From assembly GCA_021790215.1 (NCBI GenBank), contig JAJYIG010000007.1, forward strand, positions 1 to 34,138: a DNA stretch of 34,138 nt, read 5' to 3'. The number at the start of each line of letters is the position of its first letter. Within the stretch, counting starts at the first letter, position 1. Source of the DNA: a bacterium. Lineage in GTDB: Bacteria; Patescibacteriota; Microgenomatia; UBA8517. The notes under the pieces are model-generated. The model had not been told where the DNA came from and did no database searches. It saw only the letters and a program-made list of their open reading frames with translations. The position numbers and the translations under genes are program-made. This document shows positions 23,154 through 29,429 of this stretch, in pieces.

Positions 23154-23541
23154 ATATTATGGCTACAGCCATAAATCAACAGAGATGAATGACTGGATCA
23201 GGACAACATTGAAGGCACCTGAGTATGGAATGGTGGTAACAGATTTTGATTTTATCTTTTTTGAATATAACCTAAAAAGACTAAGACTGCTTGAGGTAAA
23301 AACGTTTAATGCTAAAGTCAAAAAGTGGCAGCTGGAAATATTCAGAATAATAGATTTTGCGCTTAAAAACATGAACAAATTAGATGAAATCGGCGATTTT
23401 AAGTATGATGGATTATATATTCTTACTTTAGATACCTCCAGCCCTAAAACAGCCGGTAAAATGAATATAAACGGGATTGAGATATCATACAACAATCTTA
23501 TTAAATTCTTAAATTTCGAGAAAGAGTTTGCTGATTTATAA
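23146..23541 (+). CDS. PD-(D/E)XK-like nuclease overlapping the methyltransferase
   Basis: The track start at 23107 is a TTG. The ATG at 23146 (MGKYYGYSHKS) overlaps the methyltransferase stop by 8 bp and gives 131 aa. The core VVTDFDFIFFEYNLKRLRLLEVKTFNAKVKKWQLEIFRIID has the spacing of a PD-(D/E)XK active site: Asp in the first strand, then E-V-K in the second. Possible roles are restriction partner of the methyltransferase, a junction resolvase or a repair nuclease. The coupled start favours a functional link with the methyltransferase. The fold call comes from motif reading only. Confidence 0.62.
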   Translation: MGKYYGYSHKSTEMNDWIRTTLKAPEYGMVVTDFDFIFFEYNLKRLRLLEVKTFNAKVKKWQLEIFRIIDFALKNMNKLDEIGDFKYDGLYILTLDTSSPKTAGKMNINGIEISYNNLIKFLNFEKEFADL

Positions 23542-23612
23542 CTGATCAAAGAGCCAGCCTATGACGGCCAAATGAAGATAAAAAACACTATAATAATTTA
23601 TCTATTTGTCTC

Positions 23613-23641
23613 TTGACAAAAGAATTTTAAAGGACTAAATT
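23613..23641 (+). promoter_or_regulatory. Early promoter P2
   Basis: TTGACA, 17 nt, TAAATT. About 7 nt later GGGTGACGGCGGGTAG closely resembles the sequence after P1. It drives the replication block. Confidence 0.8.
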
Positions 23642-23650
23642 TAATAACGG

Positions 23651-23908
23651 GTGACGGCGGGTAGAATAGAGAGCATTCAAACCAGAACCATGAACATAGA
23701 ACTGCAGTCAAAAATATTTAAGCTCCGGTCAATATTAAACTCCATATCAGATGCTTCGTATGCCTATAAAACTCTTTATAACAGATACCATATCAACGAA
23801 CTGTCAGATGAAGAAGCGGAAAAAATAGCAGCAGCATATGAAGATTTAATCAGGCAGGTTAGAAATTCAATACAGAATATAGAAAATGAACAATCAGGGC
23901 TGGATTAA
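23651..23908 (+). CDS. Small helical early protein
   Basis: 85 aa if the GTG at 23651 is used, which lies close to the expected transcription start. 72 aa from the ATG at 23690. Neither has a ribosome site. The body is helical and charged (LQSKIFKLRSILNSISDASYAYKTLYNRY, LSDEEAEKIAAAYEDLIRQVRNSIQNIE). It overlaps the replication gene by 23 bp. Unknown family. Confidence 0.55.
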   Translation: MTAGRIESIQTRTMNIELQSKIFKLRSILNSISDASYAYKTLYNRYHINELSDEEAEKIAAAYEDLIRQVRNSIQNIENEQSGLD

Positions 23909-24587
23909 GATACATAGAAAAATGATGGAATGGGAATGGTGGGATGATTTACCAACAAGAGTTTTATTTTTAACCATTTTGTTACTAACCAACCATTCAA
24001 GTAAGAAATGGCGTCGTATGACAATCCAAAGTGGACAGCTCATTACTTCACGTAACCAACTATCAACCAACAGCGGTTTGACGCCCCAACAAGTAAGAAC
24101 TAGCCTCAAAAAGTTAAGCAGCCTATCAACCAACAAGCTTTTTGAAGCTAATCAGCCTCAAAATGGATTTTTAAAATCAACCAGCGAAATAACCATCAAA
24201 ACTACTAACAAATTTACTGTCATAACAATAAATAATTGGAATAATTATCAAATATCAACCAACAAATCAACCAACAAACAACCAACAACTAACCAACAAC
24301 TAACCACAAACAACAATGATAAGAATGATAACAATAAAGAGAGAGAGAGAGAGGCCTCCCCCCTTTATTTACAAAAAATACCCGAACAGGACATAGAAAA
24401 ATTTACCCGTTATTATAAAGTCTCCCGCGCTCAGATAATAAACAAAGCCGAGTCTTTGTCTCTCTGGCTTATAAAAAAAGGCAAGGCGTACAAAAATTAT
24501 AAAGCCGCACTTCAGGACTGCCTGCTGCGTGACTACGGAAGAATACCGGAAAAGAAACATGACATATTTGATTTAGTCCCCGATTAA
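23886..24587 (+). CDS. Replication-initiator / DnaD-like protein
   Basis: 233 aa. The start MNNQGWIKIHRKMMEWEWWDDLPTRVLFLTILLLTNH is the classic 'GWi.lhRk...w.w..d....~lf..lll.an' opening of phage replication proteins. A winged-helix-type segment follows (ITSRNQLSTNSGLTPQQVRTSLKKL). A low-complexity Asn/Thr/Gln/Ser linker (about 125-155) is encoded by repeated CAACCAACAA units. The C-terminal part (YYKVSRAQIINKAESLSLWLIKKGKAYKNYKAALQDCLLRDYGR) resembles the end of helicase-loader or primosome proteins. No polymerase or helicase is encoded, so it probably recruits host replication proteins to an origin. Confidence 0.72.
   Translation: MNNQGWIKIHRKMMEWEWWDDLPTRVLFLTILLLTNHSSKKWRRMTIQSGQLITSRNQLSTNSGLTPQQVRTSLKKLSSLSTNKLFEANQPQNGFLKSTSEITIKTTNKFTVITINNWNNYQISTNKSTNKQPTTNQQLTTNNNDKNDNNKEREREASPLYLQKIPEQDIEKFTRYYKVSRAQIINKAESLSLWLIKKGKAYKNYKAALQDCLLRDYGRIPEKKHDIFDLVPD
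24055..24312 (+). repeat. CCAAC repeats inside the replication gene (candidate origin iterons)
   Basis: CCAAC(A/T) units appear near 24055, 24066 and 24130. A dense cluster follows from 24257 (tcaaccaacaaa tcaaccaacaaa caaccaacaact aaccaacaact aacca). An A/T-rich stretch follows. Repeats within an initiator gene recall the lambda O arrangement. The repeats also encode an Asn/Thr-rich linker, so a purely coding explanation is possible. Confidence 0.45.
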
Positions 24588-24600
24588 GGAGGTGAATAGT

Positions 24601-24954
24601 ATGCAGGACATATTTGATCTGGTTCAGGAAAAAAAAGAGGAAATCAAAAAAAAAGTGCTTTGGGAAATGACACCGGAGCAAGCCCAATGGCAGCGGGCCA
24701 AAGAAGAAGTAAAAAACCTCAAAGCCAATTATGAGGAGATTATAAAAGAAAATCTTAAGATCCGGGCAGCCTTTGTCAAAAAAAGAAAATTATCTACCGG
24801 GGAGGCGCTGGAGGTTTTTTTACCGAGGATTGAGGACTTTGAACTGGTCTTATACATAGCTAAAAACAAAGATAATATAATAAAAGTTGTCAGGTATGAA
24901 CTCTGGAACGGCAGAGCCGGTACGGTTTTTATCAGAGATCTATTGCAGCTTTAG
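24601..24954 (+). CDS. Helical early protein of unknown function
   Basis: 117 aa from the ATG at 24601, preceded by AAGGAGGTGA. The track start at 24592 is the GTG inside that ribosome site. The N-terminal half is charged coiled helix (LVQEKKEEIKKKVLWEMTPEQAQWQRAKEEVKNLKANYEEIIKE). The C-terminal half is beta-rich (FELVLYIAKNKDNIIKVVRYELWNGRAGTVFIRDL). MQDIFDLV repeats the last residues of the replication protein (HDIFDLVPD). No family was recognised. Confidence 0.62.
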   Translation: MQDIFDLVQEKKEEIKKKVLWEMTPEQAQWQRAKEEVKNLKANYEEIIKENLKIRAAFVKKRKLSTGEALEVFLPRIEDFELVLYIAKNKDNIIKVVRYELWNGRAGTVFIRDLLQL

Positions 24955-24958
24955 CTGC
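24945..24958 (+). repeat. Hairpin at the end of the replication block
   Basis: GCAGCT TT AGCTGC, a 6-bp perfect stem containing the TAG stop of the preceding gene. No T-run, so at most a weak transcription or mRNA-stability signal. Confidence 0.45.
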
Positions 24959-25041
24959 ACCGGAAACAATAAATACGCACGTTTCAGCGTTTTCAGGCAA
25001 ATTGTCCGGCAGGAATAAAATAGACCTATAGCAAAATGCGC

Positions 25042-25070
25042 TTGACAATGATTTTTGATAAGTTTAATAT
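25042..25070 (+). promoter_or_regulatory. Early promoter P3
   Basis: TTGACA, 17 nt, TAATAT, then AAAATT and the ATG at 25077. The 6-nt gap predicts a leaderless message for the 47-aa ORF. Confidence 0.8.
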
Positions 25071-25076
25071 AAAATT

Positions 25077-25220
25077 ATGAAGATAGAAGAAACTGAAGTA
25101 ACTAAAGAAATAGCCTGGGAATGCTGGAATTGCGAATACTGCAACTCTATCGAAGAACATATAAAAGTTTGCCGGAAAGATCAGGAAAGGTTAAAGTTAA
25201 AATTTAAGAAAAAAATATGA
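25077..25220 (+). CDS. 47-aa Cys-rich early protein (absent from ORF track)
   Basis: MKIEETEVTKEIAWECWNCEYCNSIEEHIKVCRKDQERLKLKFKKKI. Four cysteines (C-x2-C-x2-C...C) plus a His suggest a tiny zinc-binding protein. It starts at the predicted +1 of P3, and its TGA overlaps the next ATG (ATGA). Confidence 0.6.
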   Translation: MKIEETEVTKEIAWECWNCEYCNSIEEHIKVCRKDQERLKLKFKKKI

Positions 25221-25330
25221 GAACCCTAAAACGCTTATACTGGCTGGTTCTTGCGCTTCTTAACCCGGTTGAGAATGAAATCTGGAGCCGGGACCCCGTA
25301 AACTATTACAAATTACATGATTGTCTATGA
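25217..25330 (+). CDS. 37-aa coupled micro-ORF (absent from ORF track)
   Basis: MRTLKRLYWLVLALLNPVENEIWSRDPVNYYKLHDCL. A short hydrophobic N-terminal segment (LYWLVLALL) could be a membrane anchor. It overlaps both neighbours by ATGA, which is the main evidence that it is translated. Confidence 0.5.
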   Translation: MRTLKRLYWLVLALLNPVENEIWSRDPVNYYKLHDCL

Positions 25331-25569
25331 AAATTATAAGAAGGAATGAAAGCAACGGTAAGCCGGATGAAATCGAGTTGCTTGTGGATTTTATAGTTTT
25401 GAGCGAGCTTATAAACGATCTACCGGCTCTTAAAAAGGTTACCATGATTATAGAAAAGGTTAAAAGGCTTTATGATTATGTGCGGGAGTTAGAAGTTAGA
25501 CTAGCTAATCTACCCTCAAGGGAAGAGATCAAAGAAGAGGGAGAAAGGTTAGTAGAGGAGGAAATATGA
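25327..25569 (+). CDS. 80-aa helical early protein
   Basis: Starts at the ATG at 25327 (the track uses a TTG 6 bp earlier). IELLVDFIVLSELINDLPALKKVTMIIEKVKRLYDYVRELEVRLANLPSREEIKEEGERLVEEEI is largely helical, with a likely coiled coil at its end. The end overlaps the next gene (ATGA). Unknown family. Its coupling to the recombination-type gene suggests a shared process. Confidence 0.6.
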   Translation: MKIIRRNESNGKPDEIELLVDFIVLSELINDLPALKKVTMIIEKVKRLYDYVRELEVRLANLPSREEIKEEGERLVEEEI

Positions 25570-26204
25570 CCAATCTGATTAAACCCAATAATTTTACCCC
25601 CGCCCAGATTGTCTCTTATGGACAGGAGGCGGCCAAAACTCTAAAAGAGATAGTTACCAAAGCTGGCTGGGTCGTCAAAATCCAAAAGAACGACTATCTC
25701 ACCTTTGAAGCATGGCAGACATTAGCTCGTTTTTACGGCCTTTCTGCCAAGACTGTCTCGACTAACCATGTCCAGTATGGGGAAGCGGAGGGATTTGAGG
25801 CGAAGGCAGACGTTATAGACAAGGAGGGTAAAGTAATAGGCAGCGCAGAGGCCTTATGTCTTAACGATGAGAAAAACTGGAGGGGCAAACCGCTCTATGC
25901 CCTTAAATCCATGGCGCAAACGAGGGCATGTGCGAAGGCGCTTCGCCAGATATTAAGCTGGGTGGTAGTTTTGGCGGGTTATAAACCAGCTCCGGCGGAG
26001 GAGATGAGCGAGGAGATTATAAAAGAACCAGAGACTCAATCCTTGCCTTCGGTCAAATGTAAGACTTGTGGCAATTATTTGACACCTGGCGAATGGGATT
26101 TTAACGAGAACTATCGCCTGCCTAAGAAGCTTCCCTATCAATGTTATTCCTGTTCAAAGAAAGAAACGGAAGCGGTGAAAGCTAAAGTAGCCGAAAAGTC
26201 TTAA
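25566..26204 (+). CDS. Recombination/annealing-type protein with C-terminal zinc ribbon (probable)
   Basis: 212 aa. The core NDYLTFEAWQTLARFYGLSAKT...EGFEAKADVIDKEGKVIGSAEALCLNDEKNWRGKPLYALKSMAQTRACAKALRQILSWVVVLAGY has the layout of phage single-strand annealing or Rad52-like proteins, in which a beta sheet is followed by an 'S.A.TRA..kAlR...g' helix. I cannot assign the subfamily. The C-terminus CKTCGNYLTPGEW...YQCYSCSKKE is a four-cysteine zinc ribbon. It probably binds DNA in replication or repair. Last gene of the P3 coupled chain. Confidence 0.62.
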   Translation: MTNLIKPNNFTPAQIVSYGQEAAKTLKEIVTKAGWVVKIQKNDYLTFEAWQTLARFYGLSAKTVSTNHVQYGEAEGFEAKADVIDKEGKVIGSAEALCLNDEKNWRGKPLYALKSMAQTRACAKALRQILSWVVVLAGYKPAPAEEMSEEIIKEPETQSLPSVKCKTCGNYLTPGEWDFNENYRLPKKLPYQCYSCSKKETEAVKAKVAEKS

Positions 26205-26264
26205 ATGGCGGCGCAAATTTTGAAGAAGCGAAATAACTAAAAGTTAAATAAATAATATAAATAT

Positions 26265-26408
26265 ATGAAAAAAGAAAAGAAGATAAGAACTATTTTTAAT
26301 GAAAATATGGGAAATCCACTAAAACAGTTAGAAGAACTATGTATCATGGCTTCCTTGCTAAAGAGAAAGGCTACGGAAAATAAAGCAAGCGGTAGGTTAA
26401 TTAAATGA
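26265..26408 (+). CDS. 47-aa micro-protein, copy 1 of a duplicated pair (absent from ORF track)
   Basis: MKKEKKIRTIFNENMGNPLKQLEELCIMASLLKRKATENKASGRLIK. About 60% of its first 35 residues are repeated in the ORF at 28213-28326, and the upstream bases are also similar (TATAAATATATG versus TATAAATAGATG). Conservation between two copies supports translation. No ribosome site. Function unknown. Confidence 0.62.
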   Translation: MKKEKKIRTIFNENMGNPLKQLEELCIMASLLKRKATENKASGRLIK

Positions 26409-26429
26409 TTATAAATTTATTGAATATCT

Positions 26430-26648
26430 ATGAGTCAGAATATAGACAACATGTACTCTCTCAAAGAGATCGGGGAAATATTTGGCGTTCCCTATAGGAC
26501 GGTATATTACTGGATAAAAACACACAAAATAAAGGCGTGGCAGGGAATAAATAGATTCAATATAAACGAATGGTATATCTCTAAGTCTGACTGGCTGGAC
26601 GTTCCGGCATTTATCAGGAACCGGTATCATATTAAAAAGAGGGGGTGA
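26430..26648 (+). CDS. MerR/excisionase-type HTH protein
   Basis: 72 aa. MYSLKEIGEIFGVPYRTVYYWIKTHKIKAWQGINRFNINEWYISKSDWLDVP is a winged HTH of the excisionase/HTH_17 type ('s..e.a..lgvs..tvy.wi..g.i.a......~yri...dl..'). No integrase is present, so a small DNA-binding regulator is more likely than a true excisionase. Confidence 0.78.
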   Translation: MSQNIDNMYSLKEIGEIFGVPYRTVYYWIKTHKIKAWQGINRFNINEWYISKSDWLDVPAFIRNRYHIKKRG

Positions 26649-26653
26649 GTAAT

Positions 26654-26929
26654 ATGAACAAACTATTAGGATTACTAAAATACATTTTCATTATGGGGCT
26701 GGGAATAACCACGGCGGTATTTGTTCTCTATTTACTGGCGGCCAAAAATATGGACTTTAATTTTGCAAACAACGGGCATATTATCTGCGTCAATCATAGA
26801 GACTATGGCCTATTTGACAAGGGAGACTTGACTTGTTTTGCGGTAACTCCCCTCAATTCTGGGATTGATCAGTTGACACAAAAAGTGCAGACTTTGAGCC
26901 CTAATGGCGAGATTATTTTGAAGAAGTGA
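26654..26929 (+). CDS. Single-pass membrane early protein
   Basis: 91 aa from the ATG at 26654, with ribosome site GGGGGTG (the track start is a GTG inside it). The N-terminal membrane helix is LLGLLKYIFIMGLGITTAVFVLYLLAA. An outside-type domain with two cysteines and a His follows (GHIICVNHRDYGLFDKGDLTCFAVTPLNSGID). It could act at the host envelope. Unknown family. Confidence 0.62.
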   Translation: MNKLLGLLKYIFIMGLGITTAVFVLYLLAAKNMDFNFANNGHIICVNHRDYGLFDKGDLTCFAVTPLNSGIDQLTQKVQTLSPNGEIILKK

Positions 26930-27165
26930 TTAAACTGTTTAATATAGTTGACAGTTATAGAATTGAAGGAAATATGAAAAGAATACTTAAATTAGTTACT
27001 ATAAGACATTTTACAACTGATGAACAATGGATCGTCTATAAAAATGAAATGAATAAATACGCAAAGATAGATTGGGGACTTTTAGAAAGCAAAGGATTAT
27101 TTTTTTTACAAAATCACTATCCAGGCGAGATAGTTTTTACTAAATATGAATTAAAAAATGAATAA
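26926..27165 (+). CDS. Small early protein
   Basis: 79 aa from the GTG overlapping the previous stop (GTGA). The ATG at 26974 (MKRILKLVTIRHF, 63 aa) has a GAAGGA site and is the likelier start. It is rich in aromatic residues (DEQWIVYKNEMNKYAKIDWGLLESKGLFFLQNHYPGEIVFTKYEL). Unknown family. Confidence 0.5.
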   Translation: MIKLFNIVDSYRIEGNMKRILKLVTIRHFTTDEQWIVYKNEMNKYAKIDWGLLESKGLFFLQNHYPGEIVFTKYELKNE

Positions 27166-27299
27166 TCCCATGACTAAAATAAAGAAAGATAAAAAAGTTA
27201 TTAAAAGAACATAAATTAAAAGTTATTAAAAGTTATAAAATATTTAACACCTTTCAAAAAAGGCCATAAATATTTTTCAGGAAAGGGGAATGATTTACT
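27166..27299 (+). other. A/T-rich gap with repeated AAAGTTATTAAAAG
   Basis: Two close copies of AAAGTTATTAAAAG and a partial third lie here, together with a 14-codon ORF (MTKIKKDKKVIKRT). It could be a regulatory or unwinding region. No promoter of consensus quality was seen. Confidence 0.4.
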
Positions 27300-28184
27300 A
27301 TGTGTAACGGTGTAGCCTTCTTCGCAAATAATAAAAAAGCTATATATGGCAATACAAGTAGTCATAGTGATAGTGAGTTACAGTTAAAAATTGAAGGAGA
27401 TCATTGGCGAAAATTTGAGTACTTATGGTGGGAGAAAAAAATCCAACAGGTTCACTATGACCAGGTAGCAAAAGATATTTTAAAACAGATAAATGAAAGA
27501 AAAGCGTATAAACTTGTTGAACTTTCAGTAAAAAAGAATTTCAATACAGAAATAAAGTTAGCCAAGTGGCTCAAAAAAGTCCCTGATGAATGGGACAAGC
27601 TCATAGAGCCTAAATTTTATAATCTCGCTAAAAAAGTGAATCCATTATTAGTTACTTTCAAAGATAAGATAGAAAAATTTAAGAAACAGCCGATTGAAAA
27701 GTTTAATCCTTATCAGGCGGAAAAATTACCTTCACTTTCAAAAATAAAACGATTTATACCAAAATTGGTCAGGGCTCGGGTTAGCAATCAGGTCGGGAAT
27801 CAGGTCAGGAATCAGGTCTGGGATCAGGTCGGGATTCCCGTCTGGAATCAGGTCGGGACTCAGGTCTGGAATCAGGTCAGTAATCAGGTCGGGGCTCAGG
27901 TCTGGAATCAGGTCGGGAATCAGGTCGGGACTCAGGTCTGGAATCAGGTCAGTAATCAGGTCGGGGCTCAGGTCTGGAATCAGGTCGGGATTCCCGTCTG
28001 GAATCAGGTCGGGGCAACTTCTTATTGGGGAATTAAAATAGCCTTATCACTTCCTATAAGACACTGGTTTTTTGATTTCCTGGAACTAGGAGTAATGATT
28101 GTATTTGTTCAGGGGAAAGTAAAAGTTTTCGGCAAAAAAGGAAAATATTTAGGTGAATATAGTCAAGAAGACTTTATGAAGTAA
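27300..28184 (+). CDS. Tetrapeptide-repeat protein (DUF6745-like repeats)
   Basis: 294 aa. The N-terminal roughly 155 residues are mixed helical (WRKFEYLWWEKKIQQVHYDQVAKDILKQINERKAYKLVEL). From about 160 to 240 the protein is a strict period-4 array, [GWSR]-[NTAD]-Q-V, about 19 units (SNQV GNQV RNQV WDQV GIPV WNQV GTQV WNQV ...). The C-terminal part is hydrophobic (YWGIKIALSLPIRHWFFDFLELGVMIVFVQGKVKVFGKKGKYLGEY). V-x-[ND]-Q tetrapeptide runs are known from DUF6745-type proteins of unknown function. The array is encoded by 12-bp units and includes two exact 72-bp copies, so it can expand or contract by recombination. Function unknown. Confidence 0.7.
   Translation: MCNGVAFFANNKKAIYGNTSSHSDSELQLKIEGDHWRKFEYLWWEKKIQQVHYDQVAKDILKQINERKAYKLVELSVKKNFNTEIKLAKWLKKVPDEWDKLIEPKFYNLAKKVNPLLVTFKDKIEKFKKQPIEKFNPYQAEKLPSLSKIKRFIPKLVRARVSNQVGNQVRNQVWDQVGIPVWNQVGTQVWNQVSNQVGAQVWNQVGNQVGTQVWNQVSNQVGAQVWNQVGIPVWNQVGATSYWGIKIALSLPIRHWFFDFLELGVMIVFVQGKVKVFGKKGKYLGEYSQEDFMK
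27775..28012 (+). repeat. 12-bp tandem repeat array with two exact 72-bp units
   Basis: The basic unit is about (A/G)TCAGGTC(G/T)GGA. The unit starting GGTCGGGACTCAGGTCTGG at 27851 recurs at 27923 with a period of 72 bp and about 68-73 identical bases. GGGATTCCCGTCTGGAATCAGG occurs at both ends of the array. All changes keep the reading frame. Confidence 0.9.
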
Positions 28185-28212
28185 GTTACAAATTCTATAA
28201 ATATATAAATAG

Positions 28213-28326
28213 ATGAAAAAAGAAAATAAGACAAGAACTATTTTTAATGAAAAGATGGGAAATCCATTAAGACGATTGAAGAAATTATTAGTTCTTTGTT
28301 CCCTACTAAAAAAATATGTCAAATAA
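28213..28326 (+). CDS. 37-aa micro-protein, copy 2 of the duplicated pair (absent from ORF track)
   Basis: MKKENKTRTIFNEKMGNPLRRLKKLLVLCSLLKKYVK, a clear paralogue of the ORF at 26265-26408 with a shorter tail. It overlaps the next gene's start by 11 bp. No ribosome site. Confidence 0.6.
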   Translation: MKKENKTRTIFNEKMGNPLRRLKKLLVLCSLLKKYVK

Positions 28327-28801
28327 ATCGCTTAGTACTAGGGAGAAAAAAATAAGAAAAGAAATCAACGAAAGAGAAGATATGTTTTGTAATAATAATA
28401 GCGATATTATCGGTCATAATGTCCCTGTGGGGGATGGTCTAACTGCTAGCGGGTGGATTGGCAATATAAAAAGAAAATCTGGTCATTTATCAGAAGCATT
28501 ACAAGTTCTTAATTCAGAAAAATCTTTGAAGAGTAAGAAGAAAACATTTATAGAGAAAAAGTTTGAGGAATTTGATAAAAAGTTTACAGTAACCATAGAA
28601 GGCGGAAGATATCTTATAAATCATCCCAATGAATTAAAATCTTTTCTTCGCCAAGCTCTTCAAGAATATAAAAGTGAGATAAAAAAGAGACTACCAAAGA
28701 AAATGAAATTACATATTCATTCTGACTGTAGCGGCAATCTCATACGAGAAAGATATAATGAAGTTATAGATGAGGTTAACCAGGTTATAGATGAGATATG
28801 A
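28316..28801 (+). CDS. Early protein of unknown function, 161 aa
   Basis: Basic and helical at both ends (LSTREKKIRKEINERED; ELKSFLRQALQEYKSEIKKRLPKKMKLHIHSD). IIGHNVPVGDGLTASGWIGNI lies in the middle. The end has a short repeat (NEVIDEVNQVIDEI). No family was recognised. The start overlaps micro-protein copy 2. Confidence 0.58.
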   Translation: MSNKSLSTREKKIRKEINEREDMFCNNNSDIIGHNVPVGDGLTASGWIGNIKRKSGHLSEALQVLNSEKSLKSKKKTFIEKKFEEFDKKFTVTIEGGRYLINHPNELKSFLRQALQEYKSEIKKRLPKKMKLHIHSDCSGNLIRERYNEVIDEVNQVIDEI

Positions 28802-28843
28802 AAATATTTGAATAGAATGCGGATATAATAAAATAAGTTCAAT

Positions 28844-28996
28844 ATGATAGACAAATCGTTTACTCCCCTTACTCCCCAAAAGCTGATATGGCTCAAAATT
28901 AGGTTCTGGTTCTGGGAGCTGGCAATAGGGATCACAGTTTTGGGATTAGCTATTTATGGAGGTTATAAATTGATTGGAGAGATTGGAGGGAGGTGA
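28844..28996 (+). CDS. 50-aa single-pass membrane protein (absent from ORF track)
   Basis: MIDKSFTPLTPQKLIWLKIRFWFWELAIGITVLGLAIYGGYKLIGEIGGR. One clear membrane helix (FWFWELAIGITVLGLAIYGGY). TATAAT lies at 28824-28829, but no good -35 is visible. Its stop overlaps the ribosome site of the next gene. Confidence 0.6.
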   Translation: MIDKSFTPLTPQKLIWLKIRFWFWELAIGITVLGLAIYGGYKLIGEIGGR

Positions 28997-29001
28997 AAAA
29001 T

Positions 29002-29226
29002 ATGGAGACAATAGAACCAACTGGCCAAGATAAATCATTAGAAAATACAGTTAAAAGTTTGGATATAGCTGTTAATGAATTAGAAAAGAAAGTATTTAAT
29101 CAAAACATAGCTAAAGAAGTTTTACAATCTGCGCCACCAAGCCATAGTAAATTAGTAAATCTAACAACCAGACTTAATGAAATAAAAAAAAGAATAAATC
29201 AAATTACTGACGCTTTACCGCTTTAA
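29002..29226 (+). CDS. 74-aa coiled-coil early protein
   Basis: ATG at 29002 with a strong GGAGG site (the track GTG at 28993 is inside it). Helical heptad-like sequence (SLENTVKSLDIAVNELEKKVFNQNIAKEVLQ, KLVNLTTRLNEIKKRINQITDAL). Unknown function. Confidence 0.6.
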   Translation: METIEPTGQDKSLENTVKSLDIAVNELEKKVFNQNIAKEVLQSAPPSHSKLVNLTTRLNEIKKRINQITDALPL

Positions 29227-29286
29227 TTATCTGTTTCTTGTCTTAAACGGCAGAGATAAGTTAATTATAGTTTTAACCTTAATACT

Positions 29287-29412
29287 ATGGATGAGTATGT
29301 TTCAGACTCGTTGATAAATGAAATGAAACCTTTGGAGGCATGGTGGAAAATATTAAAAAAACTAAAAAAACATTTGACAAAGAGAACTAAAAAGGTTAAA
29401 CTTAAGTATTAA
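29287..29412 (+). CDS. 41-aa basic micro-ORF (absent from ORF track)
   Basis: MDEYVSDSLINEMKPLEAWWKILKKLKKHLTKRTKKVKLKY. Lys-rich and helical. Its stop lies in the palindrome at 29406-29429, and the next gene's promoter lies within it. Translation is uncertain. Confidence 0.4.
   Translation: MDEYVSDSLINEMKPLEAWWKILKKLKKHLTKRTKKVKLKY
29374..29402 (+). promoter_or_regulatory. Early promoter P4 (regulator gene)
   Basis: TTGACA, 17 nt, TAAACT. The predicted start of transcription falls at the left edge of the 24-bp palindrome. Confidence 0.65.
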
Positions 29413-29429
29413 ACATTAATGTTTAATAC
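29406..29429. promoter_or_regulatory. 24-bp perfect palindrome over the +1 site and start codon (operator candidate)
   Basis: GTATTAAACATT / AATGTTTAATAC is a perfect 24-bp palindrome. It covers the stop of the 41-aa ORF, the expected +1 of P4 and the ATG (29419) of the HTH-like gene. It could be the binding site of that protein, or an RNA hairpin hiding its start codon. Confidence 0.7.

Noticed and set aside
24347-24353. GA-dinucleotide run (gagagagagagag) as a regulatory repeat
   Set aside because: It lies within the replication gene and codes for a charged linker (EREREA). Nothing else supports a separate role.
26430-26648. Evidence for lysogeny from the excisionase-type HTH protein
   Set aside because: No integrase, repressor or attachment site was found anywhere in the circle. 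The HTH family is also common in plain regulators.
26948-26976. TTGACA-17-AATATG promoter before the ORF at 26974
   Set aside because: The -10 match is poor and transcription would begin inside the ORF.
27775-28012. CRISPR-like array
   Set aside because: Units are 12 bp and contiguous without spacers, and they code for an in-frame tetrapeptide repeat.
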